Positions 37,545 through 43,857 of a stretch of DNA of 64,000 nt are shown here, one piece after another; positions within the stretch are counted from its first letter, which is position 1, and each line of letters starts with the position of its first letter. The notes beneath the pieces are model-generated. The model did not search any database, had not been told where the DNA came from, and saw nothing but the letters and a program-made list of their open reading frames with translations. The translations under genes were made by a program, and so were the position numbers. The DNA is from an uncultured Bacteroides sp. (GTDB lineage Bacteria; Bacteroidota; Bacteroidia; Bacteroidales; Bacteroidaceae): positions 1 to 64,000 of the forward strand of contig CALUOT010000002.1 in the NCBI GenBank assembly GCA_944322355.1, read 5' to 3'.

Positions 37545-37656
37545 ACACTTACTTATTTGCTCCGGAAGACTTAAGTGTTACTCCCCCAAACAGTTAAGTG
37601 TTACCGGTACAAACAGTTAAGTATTACGGCGGAAAGACTTAAGGGTTTCTGAACAA
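37545..37656. repeat. 22/23-bp-periodic repeat array B
   Basis: Units begin at 37545, 37567, 37590, 37613 and 37635. Each contains a core of the type ACTTAAGTGTTAC or AGTTAAGTGTTAC, centred on the palindrome CTTAAG or its variant, followed by about 9 variable bases that usually end in AAA. The first and last units are degenerate. The array lies upstream of the legB promoter. Confidence 0.8.
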
Positions 37657-37701
37657 GCTGCAAAGAGTAACATTTTTCATACATACGACAGATCCCGTTC
37701 C

Positions 37702-38137
37702 TCATACATGAACGATTTGTATATCCTATGTGACGGATTTGTATACCTTCGGCCCGGGGTGAAACATCGAGTGAAAGATGAGTGAAGGATGTATGTTTCA
37801 CCACATCAGGCTAATTATCAACAGGTTATAAGTCAGGTGAAGGCGTGAAAGCAGTCTTAATGAAGAACTAATTTAATGAAGAACTAAAAATGAAGAATGA
37901 AGAATTTCGCATGAAAGAATAAAAGTTGTTTTGAGCGAGGCTAATGTGGTATATGCATTTCCGCCTATTTCACTGAATAACATTTAATGAGCCGATGGTT
38001 ATCTTTAAATGGGATGGGCGTTAAGATAGTATGTTTTTCCCAACGACAAACCCCACTTTACAGACCGTAAACCACCAGTTTAGAAATGCCAAGTGCCTGT
38101 TTAGGGGTCGTAAACCCCTGGTTTCAGGGAGAAGATG
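37702..38137. repeat. 436-bp direct repeat, copy R1
   Basis: Matches 39965-40400 over its whole length with few substitutions and in the same orientation. Its left end holds two 22-bp units around GATTTGTATA (37708, 37730). Its right end holds four units with AAACC-N3-GGTTT-like cores (38045, 38067, 38089, 38110). The middle has a run of GAAGAACTAA/GAAGAATGAAGAA. No reading frame of interest is conserved. It ends 18 bp from the stop of the first DUF6169-like gene. Confidence 0.92.
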
Positions 38138-38154
38138 TGTCATAATAGAACCTT

Positions 38155-38658
38155 TCATTCCGGTTTCTGATTAAGAGCCTGAATGGATTCTGAAAATTCT
38201 GTGACAATTTCGGAAAGATCAGGATTATCGTTCCGCAAAATAATAGTAGCATAGTTTATGATTCCGTCCCTATCTACAATCGACGAAGACAAAGTGGTAA
38301 ACTGTGATTTACGGTTATAAGTTGAGAACCAATATTCAAACAAGCGACTCCTCATGCTTTGTTTATTATCACTTGTTTCACAAATATATAATAGAGTAGA
38401 ATTATTACAATTGAAAAATTCGTCTATAACAGCCACTATCGTATCACGCACTTTCTTGTCGCGCATAGATTTACGATTGTTTAAATTTGCAATAATCAAT
38501 TGATAGGATTCTTTAGACAATAGAGCATCATCGTCTATAAAACCCACAGAATAATGCACACCGCTATCTGTAAAAAACTGATAAAAACCATCCTTTTCAT
38601 TCAGTTCTACATGGTAAGCAGCATTTTCATTAATAACTTCAAGCGCAAGAGGATTCAT
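38155..38658 (-). CDS. DUF6169-like protein, copy 1
   Basis: A 167-residue soluble protein of unknown function, which I believe belongs to the family annotated DUF6169 in Bacteroidales (from memory, not checked). It is paralogous to the gene at 39177. Shared blocks are FYQFFTDSGVHYSVGF / FHFLTDYGVDYLIGF, NNRKSMRDKKVRDTI / NNRPSPRDKRIKQTL, and the strongly conserved ICETSDNKQSMRSRLFEYWF / MCDTGDNKQNQRNRLFEYWF. The conserved polar block could form an active or binding site. Its ATG overlaps the stop of the upstream 51-codon gene as ATGA, so the two are translationally coupled. Confidence 0.75.
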   Translation of the reverse strand: MNPLALEVINENAAYHVELNEKDGFYQFFTDSGVHYSVGFIDDDALLSKESYQLIIANLNNRKSMRDKKVRDTIVAVIDEFFNCNNSTLLYICETSDNKQSMRSRLFEYWFSTYNRKSQFTTLSSSIVDRDGIINYATIILRNDNPDLSEIVTEFSESIQALNQKPE

Positions 38659-38810
38659 AGCGCAAAAAAATGTTCTGCTTCTTTACCCATACGTTTTTTA
38701 TAAGTGTCTTTCATCGTTTTTTCCAGCAACTTAAGGCACTCACGCTTTCGATCTTTCGCAGCTTGAAATCTGGCAAATGCTTCTTCTTTAGTAATCTTAA
38801 CTTTCCCCAT
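38655..38810 (-). CDS. small basic protein coupled to DUF6169-like copy 1
   Basis: A 51-residue protein, MGKVKITKEEAFARFQAAKD and so on to a Lys/Arg-rich helix ending HFFAL. It overlaps the next gene by 4 bp and has a good promoter directly upstream. It has the same position and general character (basic, helical, lacking Cys) as the 60-residue product at 39671, though sequence similarity is low. A role as a partner or antitoxin-like regulator of the DUF6169-like protein is a guess. Confidence 0.65.
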   Translation of the reverse strand: MGKVKITKEEAFARFQAAKDRKRECLKLLEKTMKDTYKKRMGKEAEHFFAL

Positions 38811-38831
38811 ACATCAACATTTTTGTGGATG

Positions 38832-38863
38832 CAAAGATACGACAAAACCGTCTATATAGACAA
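38832..38863 (-). promoter_or_regulatory. promoter of DUF6169-like module 1
   Basis: On the reverse strand TTG (38863-38861) and TATCTTTG (38839-38832) are 21 bp apart, 22 nt upstream of the small gene's ATG at 38810. Confidence 0.65.
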
Positions 38864-38900
38864 TGACCCGCTGTTTCTGCTCCATATTCTAATTGTATAG

Positions 38901-38931
38901 ATAAAAAATAAGCCACCTTTTTAGGGGTGGC
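38901..38931 (-). terminator. rho-independent terminator after DUF6169-like module 2
   Basis: Perfect 6-bp GCCACC/GGTGGC stem with an 8-nt loop, followed on the reverse strand by TTATTTTTTAT. It separates module 2 from the promoter of module 1 and is the 3' end of the candidate small RNA. Confidence 0.7.
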
Positions 38932-38965
38932 GAGCCTTAGTATTTTCCACCTAAGGGTGATATTC
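38903..38965 (-). ncRNA. candidate ~60-nt small RNA between the two modules
   Basis: A full promoter (TTTG at 39001-38998, 19 bp, TACCTTTG at 38978-38971, reverse strand) would start a transcript near 38965. The transcript then forms a stem CCTTAG/CTAAGG (38935-38956) and ends at a terminator hairpin GCCACC/GGTGGC (38912-38931) with a TTATTTTTTAT tail. There is no open reading frame. It could equally be a decayed leader of a lost gene. Confidence 0.4.
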
Positions 38966-38970
38966 TACTG

Positions 38971-39001
38971 CAAAGGTACATTTTTTATTGGACAAGCCAA
39001 A
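38971..39001 (-). promoter_or_regulatory. isolated promoter with no gene behind it
   Basis: TTTG, 19 bp, TACCTTTG on the reverse strand is a consensus Bacteroides promoter. The only thing downstream before the terminator at 38901 is the ~60-nt stretch proposed as a small RNA. Confidence 0.6.
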
Positions 39002-39079
39002 AACAAAAAGGACTTTTTTGAAATTTATCTTTCATTTTATGACACAACCGACCGCAAACTTCACCATTCACCCTAATCC

Positions 39080-39200
39080 TCATGCATGAACGATTTATGT
39101 ACCCTATTTGAACGATTTGTATACCTTCTGCCGGGGTGAAACATCGAGTGAAAGATGAGTGAAGGACGCTCTCACTTTACGGGTCGTAAACCACCGGTTT
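39080..39200. repeat. internally deleted copy R2 of the 436-bp repeat
   Basis: Contains the left end of the repeat (two 22-bp units with CGATTT cores, then CGGGGTGAAACATCGAGTG) joined directly to part of the right end (CACTTTACGGGTCGTAAACC). About 300 bp of the middle is missing. Its right end runs into the coding end of the DUF6169-like copy 2. Confidence 0.85.
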
Positions 39201-39677
39201 TTGCTGCAAATTATCGACAGTTTGACCTAATTCAGCTCTAATTAAAGGAAGAAGTGGATTATCTTTACGGGTAATTATGGCTATATAATTGGCTACATTT
39301 TCAACAGAAACATGCAACGACAAATACTCAAACTCTTCATAACGAGAAGAACTCATAAACCAATATTCAAAAAGACGATTGCGTTGATTTTGCTTATTAT
39401 CTCCTGTATCACACATATATATCATAACAAACTCTTGATGTGCAAAGAAACGGTATACAAATTCCTCAAGAGTCTGCTTAATTCGCTTGTCACGTGGAGA
39501 AGGACGATTATTGGCATTAATTAGTACAAACTCGTAAGCATCAACAGAGGTAAGCAAATCAGAAGGAGAAAAACCTATTAAATAATCCACCCCATAATCT
39601 GTAAGGAAATGGAAAAACATAGGTTTCCGTCCAGGGGACAACGGATAGGAAGAAGAAATTTCCTTAGAGGTCACCAT
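39177..39677 (-). CDS. DUF6169-like protein, copy 2
   Basis: A 166-residue paralogue of the protein at 38155, with the same conserved blocks, above all CDTGDNKQNQRNRLFEYWF. Its C-terminus is longer: after the shared QKP the residues VVYDP and the stop are encoded by the R2 repeat itself, so repeat insertion or deletion appears to have rewritten the 3' end. It overlaps the upstream 60-codon gene by 7 bp. Function unknown. Confidence 0.75.
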   Translation of the reverse strand: MVTSKEISSSYPLSPGRKPMFFHFLTDYGVDYLIGFSPSDLLTSVDAYEFVLINANNRPSPRDKRIKQTLEEFVYRFFAHQEFVMIYMCDTGDNKQNQRNRLFEYWFMSSSRYEEFEYLSLHVSVENVANYIAIITRKDNPLLPLIRAELGQTVDNLQQKPVVYDP

Positions 39678-39853
39678 ACGACAAAGTCCACGACGTCTTC
39701 ACCCGTACGCTGCTTAATACGCACACGCATTTCCTCTTTTAACTCTTCAACCAATTTCTTTTTACGCATACGATGGATTTGAATACGCTTAGACAATTCG
39801 TCCTTTGTAAGGGGTTGAATATTTAAATTTAACTTCTTATCAATCTGTTCCAT
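39671..39853 (-). CDS. small basic protein coupled to DUF6169-like copy 2
   Basis: A 60-residue, highly charged, probably helical protein (LTKDELSKRIQIHRMRKKKL in the middle) ending DVVDFVVW. It overlaps the DUF6169-like gene by 7 bp and has a promoter upstream at 39912-39941. The repeated arrangement of a small basic ORF followed by a DUF6169-like ORF suggests a two-component functional unit. Confidence 0.7.
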   Translation of the reverse strand: MEQIDKKLNLNIQPLTKDELSKRIQIHRMRKKKLVEELKEEMRVRIKQRTGEDVVDFVVW

Positions 39854-39911
39854 ATTCCATTATTTAAGAATCCCAATAGACATCTCCTATAGCCAACTTC
39901 TTATCATGATA

Positions 39912-39941
39912 CAAAGATAATACAAAAAAGTGAGACACAAA
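39912..39941 (-). promoter_or_regulatory. promoter of DUF6169-like module 2
   Basis: TTTG (39941-39938), 18 bp, TATCTTTG (39919-39912) on the reverse strand. The sequence ATACAAAGATAATACAAAAA (and further AGTGAGA) recurs almost exactly upstream of the orphan small gene at 42728, indicating a shared promoter origin. Confidence 0.7.
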
Positions 39942-39964
39942 GAAGAAAGGAGTATTTTATGAAG

Positions 39965-40400
39965 TCATGCATGAACGATTTGTATATCCTATGTGACGGA
40001 TTTGTATACCTTCTGCCGGGGTGAAACATCGGGTGAAAGATGGGTGAAAGATATATGTTTCACCACATCACGCTAACAATCAACAGGTTATAAGCCAGGT
40101 GAAGGCGTGAAAGCAGTCTTAATGAAGAACTAATTTAATGAAGAACTAAAAATGAAGAATGAAGAATTTCGCATGAAAGAATAAAAGTTGTTTTGAGCGA
40201 GGCTAATGTGGTATATGCATTTCCGCCTATTTCACTGAATAACATTTAATGAGCCGATGGTTATCTTTAAATGGGACGGCGTTAAGATAGTATGTTTTTC
40301 CCAACGACAACCCCCACTTTGCGGGTCGTAAACCACCGGTTTAGAAATGCCAAGTGCCTGTTTAGGATCCCTAAACCCTTGGTTTCACAGGGAGAAGATG
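39965..40400. repeat. 436-bp direct repeat, copy R3
   Basis: Full-length partner of R1 (37702-38137). The right end again shows 22-bp-spaced units (40306 onward) with AAACCACCGGTTT-like cores. It lies directly to the left of the DUF1653-nuclease-PRTase operon; 40401-40550 between them shows only AT-rich promoter-like sequence. Confidence 0.92.
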
Positions 40401-40550
40401 CTTCTCAAAAACACATCGAATGATATATCAGGAACTCATACATGAAAGACAAAATCTATATTAAATAACATTAAAAAACAGAATATCCGCATTATTCCTG
40501 TGTTTTTAATAAAGAATTTACTACTTTTATGCTCTTAATATGGATTCATC

Positions 40551-40802
40551 ATGGATAAGGAACGATACTTTATACATTTTAAAGGCGGGCTGTATAAATT
40601 GATAGGCTATGCTTATCATAGTGAGACGCTGGAGGAGATGGTTGTTTATCAGGCCTTGTATGGTATGCATAAGATATGGGTACGTCCTAAAACATCTTTT
40701 TTTGACAAGGTTGTCCGTGATGGCATTGAAATGGAGCGTTTTACAGAAATTACAAAAAAAGAAATACCATGCCTGTTAGCCGAAAAGAAAGAAGATATTT
40801 GA
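40551..40802 (+). CDS. DUF1653 domain protein
   Basis: An 83-residue protein made almost entirely of a DUF1653-type domain: YFIHFKGGLYKLIGYAYHSE, then MVVYQALYGMHKIWVRP and FFDKVVRDG. The family is small, probably an SH3-like barrel, with no established function. Here it opens an operon and overlaps the nuclease-like gene by 34 bp, so it may be a regulatory or recognition subunit of that system. Confidence 0.82.
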   Translation: MDKERYFIHFKGGLYKLIGYAYHSETLEEMVVYQALYGMHKIWVRPKTSFFDKVVRDGIEMERFTEITKKEIPCLLAEKKEDI

Positions 40803-41611
40803 AAAACAAACATAAAGGTGGCAATAATAACAGTAAGGGAAATGTTTATGAGAATTTTTACACCACTTATTGTATTGCTCTTTTTATAAACAGCCATATA
40901 AACCAATTGGATGTTGTTCATCTTACAACCCAGTTGGAAGGATGTTTTGTCGACGATCTTCTTATAGAAGAACAAAATACGGCTCGTCGGATATATCATC
41001 AAATAAAAGATGTGAAAGACCTATCATGGAAAACAAAACGATTACAGTCCGATTTTGAAAGGCAGATGGATATTTCATCCGAGGCAGGAGAAAATTTTGA
41101 GTTAAAGTTAGTGCATTCAAATTCCCCCTTGATGGTCACTCCGATTCCAGAAAGAATAGCACCTTGTACTTCTACAAATTTTTTCCCGGCAGAAAGGAGT
41201 ATTAATCAATTGATACAGTCTTATCCTCCTTTTAAAATGGCCATTCAGAATATCTCGGCAACAGGAAGGGCGGAAGACGATGAATTGTTAGGAATTGCAG
41301 AAGCCATATTGGGCATCTGGATGGGACGAGAACAGAAAAATGTTTCTTTGCATGAGATATCTGATGAATTAAAAAAGATAGGACAGGGATATATCAATAT
41401 CAGGACTTACCCCAATATTAATATATCGAACAACTGCCAAGAAATGTTTAGACGTTTTGGACTCAACTTCTATACTTGTGGAATAGACTTATATTGGTCT
41501 ACTGATAGTGGAAATCTATCAGGCAAAATAGAATGGACTCCCCAAATAGAACAAAAGTTTGAGAAAGAGCAACCTTCTGATTTTTGGGAATTGATAGAAT
41601 TATTAAGTTAA
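40769..41611 (+). CDS. PD-(D/E)XK-like nuclease, putative defence effector
   Basis: A 280-residue protein. The N-terminal third (about 20-95) has the layout of Cap4/DUF4297-type and Mrr-like nucleases: NVYENFYTTYCIALFI (in place of the usual G-x-x-YQ helix), an acidic LEG, VDDLLI about residue 62-67, and YHQIKDVKDLSW with the Q-x-K motif near residue 82-85. The rest is helical and unassigned. Such domains in small accessory operons are usually anti-phage effectors. Assignment is from motif order only, and the nuclease residues should be confirmed by structure prediction. Confidence 0.6.
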   Translation: MPVSRKERRYLKNKHKGGNNNSKGNVYENFYTTYCIALFINSHINQLDVVHLTTQLEGCFVDDLLIEEQNTARRIYHQIKDVKDLSWKTKRLQSDFERQMDISSEAGENFELKLVHSNSPLMVTPIPERIAPCTSTNFFPAERSINQLIQSYPPFKMAIQNISATGRAEDDELLGIAEAILGIWMGREQKNVSLHEISDELKKIGQGYINIRTYPNINISNNCQEMFRRFGLNFYTCGIDLYWSTDSGNLSGKIEWTPQIEQKFEKEQPSDFWELIELLS

Positions 41612-41618
41612 GCCGGAT

Positions 41619-42326
41619 ATGAGAACTTATATGAATTTAACATATGATACAAATAGAGAAACAATTCATCTGATGCAGACTTTGTCGAAACCTGATATTT
41701 CTGTTGAAGATTATCGTCGTTCTTTTCATCTGATAGGAGAAGCTTTAGGTAGACTCCTGAACGAACAGACTCAAGGTGAATACGGCAATACAATGTTAGC
41801 TTGCGCTTCAGAAGATGCCGACTGGTTGGCTCATGGTGTTCTAGAGACTTTGTCTCAAAAGAAAGTTTCTTTGGCTGTATTTTGGAATGAACGAATTACT
41901 TTAAATGTTTCTACTGGATTAGAATATAGTCCTATTGTCAAATCATATATAGAGCCTATTGAAGAATGTCAGACTTTGATAATTGTCAAGTCCATCATTA
42001 GTACATCCTGCGTAATACGAACTCAGTTAACCCGTTTGGTTAACAAGATTTGTCCGCAAAAGATTTATATTGTAGCACCAGTTATGTATAAAAATGCTCA
42101 AGTTAATCTAAAGAAAGAATTTCCAGCCTCCATATCTGAGAAATTCAGATTTCTAACATTTGCAATCGACACCATTAAGGATAAAGAAAAAGGTATTATA
42201 CCGGGAGTTGGCGGAATGGTGTATCCAAAATTAGGATTAGGAGATATACATGAAAAGAATAAATATATGCCGAATCTGGTAAAAGGACGTATTAAGCCAT
42301 CTACTAACACCTTTATCCCCACATAA
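41619..42326 (+). CDS. degenerate phosphoribosyltransferase-like protein
   Basis: A 235-residue protein whose central part resembles a type I PRTase. GNTMLACASEDADWLAHGV occupies the position of the pyrophosphate loop, LIIVKSIISTSCVIRTQL that of the PRPP loop (normally DD-x-x-x-TG-x-T), and GIIPGVGGMVYPKLG resembles the uracil-PRTase C-terminal PG-x-G motif. The acidic dyad of the PRPP loop is replaced by Lys-Ser, so catalysis is doubtful and a ligand-sensing role is possible. It follows the nuclease-like gene by 7 nt. ATG at 41619 or 41631. Confidence 0.5.
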   Translation: MRTYMNLTYDTNRETIHLMQTLSKPDISVEDYRRSFHLIGEALGRLLNEQTQGEYGNTMLACASEDADWLAHGVLETLSQKKVSLAVFWNERITLNVSTGLEYSPIVKSYIEPIEECQTLIIVKSIISTSCVIRTQLTRLVNKICPQKIYIVAPVMYKNAQVNLKKEFPASISEKFRFLTFAIDTIKDKEKGIIPGVGGMVYPKLGLGDIHEKNKYMPNLVKGRIKPSTNTFIPT

Positions 42327-42344
42327 AAAAAGGAGAATATAAAT

Positions 42345-42506
42345 ATGAGAAATTTTGATGAAAAGAAACTGGTCAGGCTACATACGGCAAGCGAACTGCT
42401 GGACCAGCAATATGGAAAAGAAGGGACCCAAAGCCGTGCTGCTTTTGAAGAAAAAGCAAAAGCATATTATTATGGTGTCATTTTACGCAACCGACGAAAA
42501 AATTGA
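42345..42506 (+). pseudogene. truncated HigA-type antitoxin gene
   Basis: A 53-codon frame with a good AGGAG site 8 nt upstream. The product MRNFDEKKLVRLHTASELLD and the following YGKEGTQSRAAFEEKAKAYY align with the N-terminal segment of the antitoxin at 19413 (KLIDDVWGKVGTPERDAME). It stops at LRNRRKN, exactly where the helix-turn-helix should begin. No continuation is found in other frames. It may still be translated as the last gene of the defence-like operon. Confidence 0.6.
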
Positions 42507-42727
42507 GAAAATAACATTTAGGTTTAATCATTTTGACACACCCTTTTGAAACATCAACCGATATATCTGAAACGGTTGTTGCATCTCACAAAATCGTGAT
42601 GTACATAAACAGCTGCTTCTTCAAAGCAAATAAGAACAAACAAAATATCTGACTTGGGGTGTCACTTGAGGTGTCCGAATTATTAAATGATGGAACAGCC
42701 GTTATTGTTTGGCTTTCAAAGCCATGT

Positions 42728-42886
42728 TTATAACATATTGGCTTTTTTCAATATAGCATGGGCTATCTTCACCTGCTTACTAAAATCGGTCTTCCCCTTG
42801 TTCCGGTAAGCCTTGTCCGCCTCTTTTACGAAGCGCTCGGCTTCCTTCCCTCTCAGCGTGGGGATTGCTTTAATTTCTAATGCCAT
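42728..42886 (-). CDS. orphan small basic protein
   Basis: A 52-residue protein beginning MALEIKAIPTLRGKEAERFV and ending in a Lys-rich helix (KIAHAILKKANML). It starts behind a promoter nearly identical to that of DUF6169-like module 2. I associate proteins with this N-terminus with antitoxin-like partners of GNAT or toxin genes in Bacteroidales, but no partner gene follows here. The 42507-42727 space has only small hairpins (CAACCG/CGGTTG; GGCTTTCAAAGCC). Confidence 0.65.
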   Translation of the reverse strand: MALEIKAIPTLRGKEAERFVKEADKAYRNKGKTDFSKQVKIAHAILKKANML

Positions 42887-42910
42887 AATACGTTACGCTA
42901 TGATTGTTCG

Positions 42911-42918
42911 ATACAAAG
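42911..42918 (-). promoter_or_regulatory. -7 element of the orphan small gene
   Basis: ATACAAAGATAATACAAAAA at about 42911-42930 duplicates the module 2 promoter at 39910-39929. On the reverse strand it reads TATCTTTG, about 28 nt upstream of the small gene's ATG. Confidence 0.6.
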
Positions 42919-43023
42919 ATAATACAAAAAAGTGAGAAGCCAACCTTTATACACTTCTTTTTAATGAGATACCATTTTACATGGAATAGGGCCTTGAAGA
43001 GGTTCACACAGAAGCATGACAAA

Positions 43024-43133
43024 TTTGGCAAAAATACTGCCAAAATTTCTTATATATTCGTAGGCCATTTCATATATATGCGTGGGCACTTTCATATATA
43101 TGCGTGAGCCCACGCACTTATATGCGTCGTTCG
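43024..43133. repeat. 22-bp-periodic repeat array D
   Basis: Five units in exact 22-bp register at 43024, 43046, 43068, 43090 and 43112. Units two to four share a core TTTCATATATATGCGTGGGC, centred on the palindrome CATATATATG. The first is the hairpin TTTGGCA-TGCCAAA, and the last is partly inverted (ACGCACTTATATGCGT). GCGTGGGC and GCCCACGC within it can pair as an 8-bp stem. It lies between the small gene and the tmRNA promoter. Confidence 0.8.
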
Positions 43134-43200
43134 GGGCAGCAGATTGCTAATATTCATAAAAATAATGGCCCCGAAAGGAGAAGAAATCACCGGAAATGTG

Positions 43201-43208
43201 TACCTTTG
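43201..43208 (+). promoter_or_regulatory. -7 element of ssrA
   Basis: TACCTTTG matches the Bacteroides -7 consensus about 70 nt upstream of the mature tmRNA 5' end. A short precursor leader would be removed by RNase P. Confidence 0.55.
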
Positions 43209-43277
43209 TCCCACTAAAGCATGAAAAGAAAGGAAACGACACCTATCCATCTGTTTATCGGAGGATAAAACTATATT

Positions 43278-43672
43278 GGGCTTGACTGGATTTGACAGCG
43301 GGTAGAAATGGTAGGTAAGCATGCAGTGGGTCGGTAATTTCCACTTAAATCTCAGTTATCAAACAATTATCTGGCAACGTAAACTATGCTCTCGCTGCTT
43401 AATCGAAGTACAGTAGATTAACTTTATTTCCGCCATAGGGGTGGAAACGAGATGTCGCTCAAAAGCTCTTGTTCCGAAGCGTTTGGTCAAGCGGCACAGC
43501 AAAATCGGGAATAGCGGAAGCCTTGCCTCGCGGCTTTCGTGAAAACTTAGAGGATAAGGCGTAAGTGGGTGGCTCTGGTCTTGCTTGCGCTCGAAAACCG
43601 AAGGCAGAGATAAGCATGTAGAAAGCTTATGGTTTCCTCGTTTGGACGAGGGTTCGACTCCCTCCAGGTCCA
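43278..43672 (+). ncRNA. ssrA: transfer-messenger RNA (tmRNA)
   Basis: Rescues stalled ribosomes and tags their products for proteolysis. The 5' end GGGCTTGACTGG and the 3' end CCAGGTCCA form a 7-bp acceptor stem (GGGCTTG/CAGGTCC), and GGTTCGACTCC is the T-arm. The tag frame GGC-AAC-GTA-AAC-TAT-GCT-CTC-GCT-GCT-TAA (43373-43402) encodes GNVNYALAA, the usual Bacteroidales ending. CCA is not encoded. Length about 395 nt. A strong terminator follows. The ORF on the opposite strand here is an artefact. Confidence 0.95.
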
Positions 43673-43685
43673 CAAAAAAACTTTT

Positions 43686-43719
43686 AAATCCGCTGATTTT
43701 CAGCGGATTTTTTATTTTA
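43686..43719 (+). terminator. ssrA rho-independent terminator
   Basis: An 11-bp stem AAATCCGCTGA/TCAGCGGATTT with a 3-nt loop, followed by a T-rich tract, immediately after the tmRNA. Confidence 0.9.
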
Positions 43720-43857
43720 TACAACTTCAGAGTTCCTTTCTGACTGCCCCTCTTACTTTTATGCTCATTTAACTGGTTTGCTTTTGTCTGTATGGTTGAA
43801 ACTGCATGGAACAGTGAAGAGCCAAGTCAAGGTGATGAATCTTGATGACGGCTTTTC

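Noticed and set aside
37702..40400. The 436-bp repeats as insertion sequences
   Set aside because: They encode no transposase-like frame, have no terminal inverted repeats and show no clear target duplications.
43278..43672. ssrA 3' end duplicated as an attachment site of an integrated element
   Set aside because: I did not find a second copy of the CTCCCTCCAGGTCCA end within the island, and there is no integrase gene in the window.
43359..43724. A 121-codon frame antisense to the tmRNA
   Set aside because: It overlaps ssrA and its terminator completely. Such frames are a common misannotation.
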